64,000 nucleotides of DNA from Raphanus sativus (taxonomy: Eukaryota; Streptophyta; Magnoliopsida; Brassicales; Brassicaceae), in assembly GCF_000801105.2 (NCBI RefSeq), contig NC_079514.1:25832293-25896292 (forward strand), in the 5' to 3' direction. Under the pieces are notes generated by a model, which made no database searches, had not been told where the DNA came from, and worked only from the letters and a program-made list of their open reading frames with translations. The position numbers and the translations under genes were made by a program. This document shows, piece by piece, positions 33,695 to 45,487 of the stretch (positions are counted from its first letter, which is position 1; every line of letters begins with the position of its first letter).

Positions 33695-33865
33695 TGCTCT
33701 TGCATAGCCATATGTGTCCCTGAAAATTCGAAATTCATCAGGTTTTAGTGAAACGTTCCTGATATCATAAGGTTCATGAAATCGAGATTGAGCTCTGTTG
33801 AAGGCGTCGATCGATGGTGATGTGGTGGTGGCGATCGATGGTGCATGTCTAGCTGCATGGTTGGA

Positions 33866-35487
33866 TCAATTGTTCATGGTGTTGCAATCCTTCATTGATA
33901 AGTTTCTGAATGCTGGAAGCTGCTGGGTAGAAGGTGTAGAGGTTTGAATTTTCGTGGCTGGAGTTGTCAACCTTTTATACCCATGTGTTGCCCTAATCGG
34001 TGAAATTCCGATTTTGTCGTCTAAGTCGTCCGGGTTAATATCGATCAATGTAATACTGGCGATGTCGATCGATGGACGATGTCGTTTTGCTGGATGAAGT
34101 AGATAATCGATCGATGGTGGGCGCTTAATGTCGATCGACTGTGGGAATCGATTGCAAATCTATCATTCTCCAAGTAATTTTCCCAACCTCTCTCTTCCCA
34201 GTAGTTTGCATCATGTTCTTCACTGTGGGAAGAGGTGGCTATGTCTACTGCAAAACTCTCATGAAATCCGTTATCTGCCCAACTTCTTACTGAGTAATCA
34301 TCTTCCTTTCGGCTGGGTGGGATGGCGAAATTCGGGTAGCAATGATCTGGTAGATCGAGTTCATCATCTGGTGGGTCTCTGTCGATCGATGATCGATGTT
34401 TGTTGTCGATCTCCTCTGACTTGCGAGTGTCGATCGATGATGTTAAGGTGCTGTCGATCGATCCCGAGTACTCTGTCTCGTACTCGACTTCACAATGACA
34501 AACTGCAATGGTACCAATATCATCTACCTTTACCACTGATTTGGCTGGTGGTTTCCCAAGCTTAACAGGGTCGTAGTGGACGTCTGGATCTATCAGAGTC
34601 AAGCACATCCTGTTGGTGTTCATGTCACATATGGCTCCTACTGTAGCCATAAATGCTCTTCCAAGTAAGAGGGAAGAGTTCCAATTTAGCTTGATGTCTA
34701 GGACATGAAAAATCCACAGGGACGATAGCATTACCAATATGTACTTTCAGGTGTCTGATGAAGCCTCCATAGTTTTTCTGAGTGTAATCCACAAATGTAA
34801 AGATCTCTGGTGAAGGCTCTACTTGCAGGCCCAGATGGTCTGCCATGACCTTTGGTAAGATGCTGACTGATGAACCAGTGTCACATAGTGCATGAGGAAA
34901 TTCAATCCCTTGTACTACACAGGGTATTGCAAACTTCCCAGGATCACTCTTCTTCTTCAAAGTAATCTTTTTCCTCATATCTTCTCTGACATTGTTAAAC
35001 CTTCTTCTAATGTCATTTTCAGTCTTCCTTGTTTCTCTGAAGAACATCCACAATCTGCTTGTGAAGTAAACCTCCTCAAAAGATTTCTCTGGTGGGATTC
35101 TGATAACTCTCTTAGTGAAACCATCAATCTCTTTTTCATTAGCTTCCCTCTTAAGGTTCTTGGGAATCTTCTCCTTCTACTCCTTAACCTTCTTCCTTCA
35201 GTTCCCTCTGATGTAGGTGTAGTGTCTGAAGAGTTACCAGTAATCTCTGTAGGGTTAGCTTGTGGTTTCGGCGTGGGTCTGAGTGCATTGATTCGGTTGC
35301 TGTCTATCGATGGTAGTTGCACTCGGTATGTGAGAGGTGCGTGTCGATCGATAGGTGGAGTAAAGGGGCGATCGATACGTTTCTCATCTTTGTGTCGATC
35401 GATGAGTGGCTCGTCTCGTCGGTCGATATCTTCGTAGGTGTGGGTGGGTGGGTATGGATGAGAAGCCGTGAATTCAGCATGTGTCAA
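33866..35487 (-). pseudogene. A protease region, broken
   Basis: Collinear with B's 794-aa ORF. The protease motif (LCDTGSSVSILPK) is in 35053-34625 and LLLGRAFMATVGA in 34737-34045, so the domain is split by a frame change near 34700. SID-rich sequence lies upstream (35487-34975) and downstream. A 395-bp interval to gag (35488-35882) holds the same sequence as B's ORF2 start but with breaks. Confidence 0.8.
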
Positions 35488-35882
35488 TATCCTAACCGCG
35501 TTGCAATCTGCAGTCGTATCCGGAAATGCATCATTGATGTCGATCGATGTGGACTAGTCGGTGTCGATCGACACCATTGTGATCAACCGAAACTTAGTGA
35601 ACTTTCCACTTCAAAGTCTCCTTCTTGTAGCTTCTCCTGTTTCACCACTTGCCAGAAATCATCATCTATAATGGCATTCACGTGGTGTTTCCTATTTCCT
35701 TCCCTACTTCCTTAGAAGTTCCAGTTCTCCTGATAGAGTCTTTAGTCTGGACAATCTGTGTCTCAAGTTTCTTAACTTGAGTGCAAATGGTGTCTATCCT
35801 TGTGGTCAGATTTTTAAAGACAGAGTCAATCTTCCATTAAAGTCTACTGTAAGCTTCTGCTGACCTTCCAGAACTCTATCAA

Positions 35883-37259
35883 TCATGGCATCAAAATTAC
35901 TCTCCTGGGTGGTGGTGGTGGGTTTTGGTAAGCTGAGTTGCCGTAGTTCCTTGTGTTGGTGAAAGGTTTCTGATACTGTGAACTATGGTTGTAGTTACTC
36001 TTCTGACCACTGCCAAAAAAGTTTTTGTTTCCACTCTGGTTTCCATATCTCTGAAATCCAGTACCTCCGATGTAGTTCACATATTCCTCTATATCATCTT
36101 CTCTAGCCTCTCCTTCTTCAGCTGAGCAGACTGGCTGCCCTAGAAATGCATGTAAAGCATCTATCTTGGCTCTGACTTCATTCATCTGGTCTTCTCCGAT
36201 GGCTGCAACCGATTTCTTCTTGTCAGAGTCAGTGTTTTTGGTGCTGCTGCTGTTGGCTAGGTTCTCAATAAGTCTCACAGCCTCTATTGGATTCCTAGTG
36301 TTGAAGTTCCCCTCACTAGCAGTATTAAGAGCCATCTGATACCTTAAGGCGATACCTCTGTAGAAAGTGCTTCGCAGCTGCACTTCATTGAATCCATGGT
36401 GTGGACAGTCTCGCTGGAAGAACTTAAATCTGATCCACGCGTCTTTAAAAGTCTCACTTAGCTTTTGCGCGATAGTGGCGATTTTGCTCCTTAAGTCTTC
36501 AGCGCGTGCCTCATCAAAGAAATTACGCAGGAAGGCGTTTTTGATGTCGGCCCAGGATGTCAGTGATCCTGTAGGTAGTTGCTTGAGCCAGTGCGAAGCT
36601 TCTCCAATCAGTGAATATTTGAAGAGCTTGCAGAGTAGGTAATCCTCAGGGACTCCATCCATATGAATAGCAGCGATAAGATCCTCGAACTTCTCTAGAT
36701 GGTCCATAGGATGCTCGTGTGATTGCCCAGAATAAGGTATTTGAGACACGAGAGAGTAGTACTGAGGCTTGAGCTCGAAGTTCGGCTTCTGAATCTCTGG
36801 AAGTCGAATAGCTGATCTGTTGGTGTAGTACTCGTCTAGACGGTTATAGTCTGCCAACGATTGTGTTTGAGCTTCTCATGTAGCCTCAGCTTCAGGCTCA
36901 CGGATTATGTTTCCCTGTGCATCTAGCTTCTGACCTGTTGCATTACGCAGATAACCATCTTGGTCATACAGGTTTCCATTCTCGCCCTGCGTGAGAATAA
37001 CAATTGCGACCATGCTTCGCGGAGTAGTGTCGATCGATACACTGTTAGTAGTATCGAACGATGTGGATCGGCGAACGGTATCGGTCGACGGTGCTGTCTG
37101 AGTGTCGGTCGACTGTTGAACATGAGTATCAGTCGACGGTAATGCGGTCCTGTCGATCGATGCAGAGCGTAGGTTTTTGCGGATTGAGCGTTCCAAGTGT
37201 GCAGGATCTTCTGAGAATAATAGTTGATTTCCCCTGTTGCTTTTGGTACTGCTGGGCAT
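35883..37259 (-). pseudogene. A gag, one break
   Basis: Two minus-strand frames: 37259-36876 (start MPSSTKSNRG, Ser/Thr-rich N-terminus) and 36857-35883 (capsid-like domain, FELKPQYYSLVSQIPYSG through NFFGSGQKSNYNH). They are separated by a frame change near 36876. Unlike B, the second frame runs past the A-run at about 36014 into a Pro-rich tail, so it shows where gag and protease segments were joined. Very similar to B's gag. Confidence 0.82.
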
Positions 37260-37351
37260 GTACCTAAAAAGACAAGAAAATGTTAATCAGAAAGGGGGTA
37301 AAAAGAAAAACCTAAGATTAATAAGATTAAATCTAATGGCGATCAAAGCTC

Positions 37352-37371
37352 CCCGGCAACGGCGCCAAATT
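37352..37371 (-). other. A primer-binding site
   Basis: Minus strand AATTTGGCGCCGTTGCCGGG, next to the LTR start at 37372. It identifies the adjoining LTR as A's 5' LTR. Confidence 0.85.
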
Positions 37372-37448
37372 TGATAGTGCTCAAATTACCCAGTAGAGCT
37401 TACTCTCTCAAATAAGAGGTACAACTGTAGTACTTAGGGATCGAATCA
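37372..37448 (-). repeat. A 5' LTR, first fragment
   Basis: 77 bp from TGATAGTGCT to GGGATCGAATCA, then cut by C. The remainder resumes at 59768 with AATCACGAGGAG. AATCA occurs on both sides (37444-37448, 59768-59772), a candidate target duplication for C. Confidence 0.82.
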
Positions 37449-38105
37449 TGATATACCATGGATTTTACCCGTTTTTAACCATGGTATACTAGTATTTTAT
37501 TAAATATTTAATCTGTTTTCTAGCCTGTTAGGTATGTTTTTCAGGTTCATGAGCATTTTGTGAGAAAGTGATGTTTTTGGAGCATTTTGGAGTGCAAGAG
37601 ATGATACACCCGAATTGACCATTCAAGACTAAGTCGGAAGTCAACATTGCGATTATAATCGATCGATACTCATCCTGAGTTGTCGATCGATGTAGCTTAG
37701 AAGATCCGCGTACTAGAATATTATAATCGATCGATACACATCCAGTGTTGTCGATCGATATCGAGGACAAAATGGTTTAGCCGACTACTTCACCAAGACT
37801 TCACCAAATTACGAGATTGCCCCTGACGAGTTTTTAACCTAATGGAAATGCTTAAATATTCCTGCTAAGTGTCTTTTGACGGCAACCTTCGGAAGAAGCA
37901 AGCTTTTAACAACCCTCAAAGCAGAGAGTGTGAGAGAGAGACTAGAGTTTTATATGTTTGAGAGATTGGAGAGATTTCCCATCTCCTTTTGTATTTCTAC
38001 TTTATTCTATCTATGCAATTCTTTCATCTATCTATTGTTATGAATTGCTTAGCTATGTCTGAGTAGTCTACTTGTTAGATCTAGGGTTCAAATAGGTTTG
38101 TGGGA
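37449..38105 (+). repeat. C LTR, left part
   Basis: Starts TGATATACCATGG, the forward orientation of the A/B LTR, and runs to AATAGGTTTGTGGGA, where D is inserted. The 10-bp terminal inverted repeat (CCATGG core) and the TCGATCGA octamers are present. Confidence 0.88.
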
Positions 38106-38305
38106 TGTTGGGGTCAAAAACGGTTATCTCGAAATCAACGGCTAAGTCTATTTGTCATACGAAAAACCTTCCGAAAAACGAACACGAACACCCGTAAACC
38201 GAAGGAACCGAGCAGCCGACCCCGGCCTTGGCCGTAGCCGCCGGGCGGCTAGCCCCGTGCTGGTCGTGGCCGGCGGCGGCTAGCACCCGTGCTGGCCGTG
38301 GCCGC
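38106..38305 (+). repeat. D 5' LTR, first part
   Basis: 200 bp from TGTTGGGGTC into the second minisatellite unit. GCCGC (38301-38305) is E's left target duplication. Confidence 0.9.
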
Positions 38306-38865
38306 TGTTGGGCCCAAATATGACCCCCTAGCTAGTAATAGACAATAAGAAATGATAACGGGCCGCGAAAGGCCCATCATGAATTCAATCTTCAAAAACA
38401 GCTAAGTCAGATCTGGAGGCTGTGAGCTGCAGATGTTCATCAGAGAGGTCAAGGAAAAGAGGCAGCTCAATGACAAGTAAACAGGCGCAGGACCCGGTCA
38501 AAGAGGTGGACAAATAAATAGGCGCAGGACCCGGTCAAAGGGGAGCTGTTACAAATCCCTCAAATCACGGAGAGGATCTCGGGAACCTGTTGGTAGCAAC
38601 TGACGGAACCTGGGGCTATTTAAAGAGAAAATCAATCAAGAAAAAGGGATTGGAATCCATTTTACATACAAGCTCTCAAGCAGTTATTTCTTTCTTTGTA
38701 AACATTATAAACATCTCTTGTAAACATTTCTTACCAAAAATCATCAATAAAATCATCATTCATTCTACAAGTTCTTACGGGATTCAGCCCACGATTATCT
38801 TTCCCTAATCCTTTTCTAAACTATAAACCTGACCTAAAATCATGAGGTGAGTTTAATCCCTCACA
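38306..38865 (+). repeat. E 5' LTR (560 bp)
   Basis: TGTTGGGCCCAAATATG to TTTAATCCCTCACA. TATA-like CTATTTAAAG at 38616-38625 and AATAAA at 38746-38751 give plausible U3 and polyadenylation signals. Confidence 0.93.
38616..38625 (+). promoter_or_regulatory. TATA-like box of E LTR
   Basis: CTATTTAAAG, kept identically in the 3' LTR at 47566-47575. It lies 240 bp before the LTR end, upstream of an AATAAA. Confidence 0.5.
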
Positions 38866-38886
38866 ATTGGCGCCGTCTGTGGGGAA
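38866..38886 (+). other. E primer-binding site
   Basis: ATTGGCGCCGTCTGTGGGG directly after CCCTCACA. It differs from the T1/D/F site, so E is a different Tat-type family. Confidence 0.82.
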
Positions 38887-38970
38887 GAAACAATGGAATC
38901 CCTTACTCCAACTTAAGGATGAATCCAGTCGATCAGACAACAAATTCATCTAACCACTGAATAGTGTCAC

Positions 38971-39253
38971 GATGAACATTATCCCGATGAACAGTACTCG
39001 GATGAACAGTATTGGAAGAACAGTAACTCGGTGAACAGTATCCCGATGAACAGTATCCCGATGAACAGTATCCCGATGAACAGTACTCGGATGAACAGTA
39101 CTGGAAGAACAGTATCTCGGTGAACAGTATCTCGGTGAACAGTATCCTGGTGAACAGCATCCCGATGAACAGTATCCCGATGAACAGTACTCGGATGAAC
39201 AGTATCTCGATGTACAGTATCTCGATGAACAGTATCTCGATGAACAGTGCTGG
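38971..39253 (+). repeat. 15-bp minisatellite at the start of E gag
   Basis: About nineteen units of the type GATGAACAGTATCCC, with variants ending ACTCG, ATTGG or ATCTC. Two units are 14 bp long and change the frame. In the gag frame the last units read Asp-Glu-Gln-Tyr-Leu, so the array probably encodes the N-terminal repeats of gag. Overlapping ORFs on both strands (MNSIS or FIGIL repeats) are by-products. Confidence 0.85.
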
Positions 39254-41063
39254 AGCAGCCAACACGAGAACCTCCAGTGGGACGATCCAGGGCTCCCAGC
39301 CCTTGTTACCCCTCAGCACCAACCTGTTCCGAACCAGACGGAGGCTCAGCTCTCTGAGATCCGTCGCATGATGATGCAGGTGGTAGAAAAAGCTCAAGAA
39401 GGTGAGCGTACAATGCAACTGCTAGCCGCTCGGCAGCAACGAGTCGAAGAGGTCACTAGATCTCTAACCGCAACAACCCAACCACCGCAACGTCAGGGCT
39501 CGGGAGTGACATTCCGAGATCAAATAACTGACCCCTCGTTCCCTCGAGGACGTCTCGACTTTTCCCTTGATAACACTGGATCGGGAGAACAGGGACCAGC
39601 TTCCCAAACGCCTCATGCTAGGACAGCTCCCGTGTTCAGTCCACCCCTCACCAGTGCTATGGGAAGCAACATAGAATCGACTAGCTCTATTCCCGATCAG
39701 GTTACTGGTCAGAGCGCTCGATTACCTCCTCCACCACCTATTCTTAGGGCAGGAGAAGGAGTATCCGACCCGTCCGGGGGCAGAATGTCAGCTCCGATGT
39801 TTCGGGTCAGAAACCTAAACACGAATCCGGGCGAACATCAAAGGACGGATGCTGATCCTACAGCTCGCCCCACTAACCTAACTCGTCAAAATAACCCAAT
39901 AGCCAGTGAGCAAATCAGCCCACCGAGCACTTGGAAAAATGATCGAACACGATTCCATCAGGGACCTGTTCGCCAGGTACATGTTCGTCAGGTACCTAAC
40001 GATGACCCGACTGTCCTTCCTCTAGAGGGACCTGAGGCTATTCGTAGATATATGGAGCGGACTCACGCAGCTCTCCAAAAACTGGGTGCTCAAGTCCACA
40101 AGGCAATGAGCTCAGCTCCCGAAATCGAGAGCTTGATTGAGGATACCTGTGGAACTCCATTCACTGACAGAATTGCCAGCTCTTACGTAAGAGATACCCG
40201 AAAAATTAAGATCCCCAAATACAACGGGACCTCAGACCCGAAGGCCTACCTAAGAGCCTTCCGGCTAGCTATCGTGAAGGCTCACTTCACGAAAGAAGAA
40301 TGCGATGCAGGTTACTGCAGGACATTCGCCGAAAACCTTGTCGGAACAGCCCTCGAATGGTTCTCTGGTCTTGAACCAAATTCGATAGACAGTTTCGACC
40401 AGTTAAGTAATGCCTTCATGAAGCAATACTCAACTCACATCCTAAAAGCAAGCATCCGAGGCTGACCTCTGGAAAATTAAACAAGGAGTGGGAGACTCGC
40501 TACGAGCCTACATCGAAAAATTCAGAGCAGTGAAACTAAGCTCTCGAATCCCAATGATCTAGTTACCATCGAGGCTCTCAGGAGAGGTCTCTGGTATAAA
40601 TCAGAACTTTGGTCGGAGCTAACGCTCAATCCTCCCCCAACTATCGACAATGCTCTTCATAGAGCCTCCAGATATGTTAACCTGGAAGAGGAAAAAGCTG
40701 CACTGGATAAACTCCACAAAAAATCCCAGAGTCATTCGAAAAACGAAACCTCAGAAGCAAGAGGACCTCATAAAAAAGGGGAACCCTCGAAATAATCAGA
40801 CCCAGGGGGAACACTCCTATGCAATCGAGGAAGATAAAGAAGGAAAACCTGTCGCCGCAGCAAATAAAACCCCTTGGTCAAAAGGACGTGATGAGAACAA
40901 ACATTGCTCTTACCATGATCGGAAATGGCACGCACCCAAGGAATGTTGGGACCTCCAACGACAACTGGCAGTTAAATTTGCTGCCGGAGAAATAAAGGGC
41001 TTAGACCTCAAGAAACCACAGCCCTACCAAAAAAGAGGTCCCAGAGATACCTCACCGAAATGA
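39254..41063 (+). pseudogene. E gag, broken
   Basis: The frame is open from within the minisatellite. The longest piece is 39368-40465, which holds a Gln/Arg-rich helix, a Pro-rich linker, and the capsid-like domain (IKIPKYNGTSDPKAYLRAFR, ALEWFSGLEPNSIDSFDQL). It is interrupted at about 40463. The downstream frame (40650-41063) has basic sequence and the knuckle CSYHDRKWHAPKEC, spaced C-x2-H-x4-H-x4-C as in T1. A true start codon cannot be chosen: ATGs at 38884 and 38972 run into stops. Confidence 0.82.
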
Positions 41064-41398
41064 GAAAGGCCTCGTGAAAAAGAGACCGATTCACCACCCC
41101 CAGCTCCTAAGAAAAGAGTCGACATGATCCTCGGGAAGCTCCCCCAAGGAAAAAGCCTACAAGTTGAGGCCCTCCTGAGCAAACCGCTACCTCAATCGAG
41201 CCCCAGCTCAAAGGTAGACTACATCCTCGGAGGATCCGATATGTGTCAAGACTCCGTTAATTCTATTAAAACTCATGTACGGAAGGCTGTGTCTAACACT
41301 CAATCCAAGCCTCCTAAACCCGAGTCGAACACTAAGATTTCCTTTTAGGAAAGTGAGACGTCAAACCTTGACAGACCTCACGACGATGTCCCGTCACC

Positions 41399-41689
41399 TT
41401 GAACATCGTAGGGTACGAAGTACCCAAGCTCATGGTAGACACCGGGAGCTCCGTCGACCTCATTTTCTATAACGCCCTAAAGGGGATGGAAATAGATGAG
41501 TACGAAATCATCGACCAGAAAGCTAGCCTCATAGGCTTTTCCCGAGAAACAACTACCTCATTGGGAACTATTAAGCTCCCAATTATAGCTGGTGGAATCA
41601 TGAAAATGATGAATTTCGTAGTCATCGACAGACCTTCCCCGTTTCACGCGATCCTAGGAAGACCTTGGATCCATAAGATGAAACAGTAG
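41399..41689 (+). pseudogene. E protease
   Basis: Retropepsin-like domain in its own frame: LMVDTGSSVDLIFYNAL (catalytic Asp in the DTG), then FVVIDRPSPFHAILGRPWIH. It is separated from gag by stops near 41064 and 41349 and from RT by stops near 41690. A short frame between them (41124-41348) carries the PR-proximal VDYILGGSDMCQDSVNSIK region that T1 also has before its protease. Confidence 0.82.
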
Positions 41690-41921
41690 CTTCAACTTAT
41701 CACCAATGTGTGAAATTCCCGACACCTGAAGGGAGATCTACCGTGCATGGTAACCAAAAGATCTCCAGGATCTGTTACCTGGGAGGATTCGAAATTCTCA
41801 AAGAATCACCCCAATAGCAATTACAGATCCAGGAGGGTCGTGAGATACAACAGAATATTCGAGGTCCCCCTAAGAACCTCACCGAGCAAGTTAGTATCGA
41901 CGACTCAAATCCTAAAAGCAA

Positions 41922-44900
41922 GTGAGTATCGGATTCGAGCTACCTCTCGAGACTAAGAAGGAGCTCATCGACTTTCTAAAAAGCAATGTCGGAACCTTTG
42001 CATGGACCACCAGTGACATGAAGGGTATAAACGCCGACGTCACTACTCACAAGCTTAATGTAGACCCCACTTTCAAACCGATCAAACAAAAGCGTCGCAA
42101 GCTAGGCCTAGAAAAGGCTCAAGCTGTTAACGACGAGGTTGACCGACTTACGAAAGCTTGGTCCATTCGTGAGGTCCATTACCCAGACTGGCTAGCTAAT
42201 CCAGTAGTTGTAAAAAAGAAGAACGGGAAATGGAGAATCTGCGTAGATTTCACCGACCTAAATAAAGCTTGTCCCAAAGACAGCTTCCCGTTACCTCACA
42301 TCGATCGTTTGGTCGAGGCCACTGCTGGCCACCAGCTCCTGTCCTTCATGGATGTCTTTTCAGGGTACAATCAAATCATGATGGATCCCGACGATCAAGA
42401 GAAAACCGCATTCATAACTGAATGAGGGACCTATTGCTATAAGGTCATGCCATTCGATTTAAAAAATGCAGGAGCTACCTATCAAAGGCTAGTGAATAAA
42501 ATGTTCGCTGGCCAGCTCGGGAAAACCATGGAGGTCTATATTGATGATATGCTAGTCAAATCCTCAATTGGAGAAAACCACATTTCCCACCTAAGGAATG
42601 CTTCGATATCCTCAACAAATACGATATGAAGCTCAACCCTGCTAAGTGCACCTTCGGGGTACTTTCAAGCGAGTTTCTCGGCTACCTCGTAACCGAAAGA
42701 GGCATCGAAGCCAACCCGAAACAGATAGCTACCTTTCTGTAAATGCCGTCACCTAAGACAACCAGAGAGGTACAGAGATTGACTGGACGAATCGCAGCAT
42801 TAAATCGATTCATATCCAGGTCCACCGATAAGTGCCTCCCATTCTATGAACTTCTAAAAAATAATAAGAAGTTCTTATGGGACGAAAAGTGCGAGGAAGC
42901 CTTTAAACAATTGAAAGCTTACTTCTCCGAACCTCCGATCCTGGCTAAACCAGTATGGGAGAACCGCTATATCTTTACCTCGCCGTATCAACCGCTGCAG
43001 TTAGTGGTGTGCTGGTACGAGAAGAGCAAAACGAACAAAGACCTGTCTATTATACCAGCAAGAGTCTGATAGACGCCGAAACTAGATACCCTACTATGGA
43101 AAAACTAGCTCTAGCTGTCGTAACAGCTGCCAGAAAATTGTGACCTTATTTCCAATCGCACTCAATCGTCGTAATGACTTCACAACCATTGCGAACAATT
43201 TTGCACAGCCCTAGCCAATCATGACGATTAGCTAAATGGGCAATAGAGCTCAGTGAATACGATATCGAGAATAGACCTCGAGCAGCAGCAAAAGCTCAGG
43301 TCCTTGCCGATTTCATAATCGAGCTAGCTTCCGAACAACTAGACTTGGAAACGGAAGCTCCGAAGTGGAGTCTGTACATTGACGAGCCTCGCCAAGACAA
43401 GGTTCCGGCATCGGTCTAAGGCTGACCTCCTCAGCTGGAGAAACCATCCGAACAATCCTACAGGCTCGGATTCAGCACTTCTAATAACGAGGCTGAATAC
43501 GAAGCATTAATTGCAGGATTAAAACTCGCCCTAAGCCTCGGAATTCGAGAGCTGAACGCTTATAGTGATTCACAGCTAGTAGCTAGCCAATTCCACGGCG
43601 AGTATGAAACAAGGGACGAAAGAATGGGGGCATACCTAGAAGTTGTCCGGAACCTCACTAAGCAGTTCAATAGATTTGAACTAACGAGGATCCCACGAGG
43701 AGAGAACTCCTCAGCAGACGCGCTGGCTGCTCTAGCGTCAACATCAGATCCCCTCGTAAAACGGATCATTCCCGTAGAGGGAATCGAAAAGCCAAGTATC
43801 GACATAGCTACCAAAGCTGAGATCGATAGCAAGCCGAAAGAGCAAACGGAAGGTAGCTACCCCCAGACGGTAGCAACCCAAGTTCTTACAACGTACTGGT
43901 TCCCAAAAACCAGAATTCGTAGCTTTAAAAAGCATACCTCCGGGGGCAAGATCCAGACCTCGGATTCACCTGTCTACGCAGCCAGGACCAGGAGTCGTTC
44001 TGCTTTTGAAAGCGCATCCGAAGAAATGACCTAGACTCCGGAGAACAACACCAGAACTGGAGATATTCCTCAGAATTCAGACTCCTTCGAGCCTAATCCG
44101 ACCAATATCTCCGGGGGCAATAAGACATCAGGTCACGACACTCAGGGACCTGAACAAGACACATCAGGTCACGACACTCAGGGACCTGAACAAGAACCGC
44201 CCTCATCTCTTCATGACAAAATCATTGGGAGAGAGGATTGGAGAATACCAATCATGCAGTACATCTTGGAGGGTAAGATCCCCCCCCCCAATAAGTGGGA
44301 GGCCCGAAAACTCAAAGCATTAAGCGCAAGATTTGCATAATCGAGTCAGCCCTCCATAAACGAAGCATTTCCGGACCTTACCTAAAATGCGTCCATGGCC
44401 TCGATGCTATCAATCTTATGAAAGAAATGCACGACGGCTCCTGTGGAAACCACTCTGGGGGCAGAGCTCTAGCTATCCGAATCAAAAGACATGGCTATTT
44501 CTGGCCCACCATGATCGCTGACTGCGAGGTTTACTCCTCTTCATGTGATAAATGCCAAAGGCATGCACCGATTATACATCAGCATGCGGAAAAACTATCC
44601 TCAATATCTGCTCCGTTCATGAGGTGGTCCATGGACATCGTAGGACCACTCATACGTCAGGAAGGGGAAGGCAGAACCTACGCTTCCTCTTGGTCTTGAC
44701 AGACTACTTCACAAAGTGGATAGAGGCTGAAGCTTTCCAACAGATAACTAGATTCGAAGTCGAAGGATTTGTGTGGAAAGACATTGTCTGCCGCCACGAC
44801 GTCCCGTATGAGATCGTAACCGACAACGGAGGACAGTTCATTTCTCGCGACTTCAAAGCATTTTGCGACAACTGGAATATCCGCCTTACCTTCTCAACAC

Positions 44901-45487
44901 CTCGACGACCTCAAGGTAACGGTCAGGTGGAGGCTGCTAATAAGTCAATATTAGCAAACCTCAAGAAATGCCTCAGAACCAACAAGAAAACCTGGTCTGA
45001 AAAGATACATGAAGTACTTTGGGCATGTCGAATCACCCCGAAAAAGGCTACAGAGGAAACCCCTTTCTCTTTAGCCTACGGAATGGAAGCTGTCGTTCCG
45101 GCGGAAACCTCCACTGGGAGCCTCCGTCGAGAGCTCTGTACGTCTGATCCCGATGCTAATGACCAGCTCTTATCAGACAGCCTCGATTTAATCGAGGAAC
45201 GACGAGACCGAGCTTTGCTTCGGATTTAAAACTATCAGCAGGCAATGGCTCGACATTATAATTCCAAAGTCAGGCCTCGACAATTTGTTGTAGGTGACCT
45301 GGTACTTAAGAAGGTTTTCGAAGGAACCAAGGAACCAGATGCTGGGAAGTTAGGAACCAATTGGGAAGGTCCTTACCGGATTATCCACGTGGTACGACCT
45401 GGCGTCTATAAGCTCCTGAAGGTGCGAACCGGAGTACCTGAAATCAGATTGTGGAATGCCACAAATCTGAAGAAATACTATCATTAG
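41922..45487 (+). pseudogene. E pol: RT, RNase H, integrase (broken)
   Basis: RT spans 41922-43069: KKNGKWRICVDFTDLNKACP, FMDVFSGYNQI, then an in-frame stop at 42423, then MEVYIDDMLVKS with the YIDD motif. RNase H pieces are at 42955-43143 and, for the second RNase-H-like domain, about 43370-43760 ([26 protein letters not shown]). Its first catalytic segment reads LYIDEP instead of the usual VDGSS. Integrase runs 44295-45229 (HSGGRALAIRIKRHGYFWP, CDKCQRH; IVTDNGGQF; NGQVEAANKS). The C-terminus is 45245-45487 (GDLVLKKVF to LWNATNLKKYYH). At least six stops or frame changes. Not functional as read. Confidence 0.88.

Noticed and set aside
38971..39253. CRISPR-like array
   Set aside because: The 15-bp units are contiguous with no unique spacers, there are no cas genes, and the context is a plant retrotransposon.
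39000..39418. Minus-strand hydrophobic ORF (Ile/Leu/Phe repeats) resembling a membrane protein
   Set aside because: It is the reverse reading of the 15-bp minisatellite that encodes gag repeats; hydrophobicity is a by-product.
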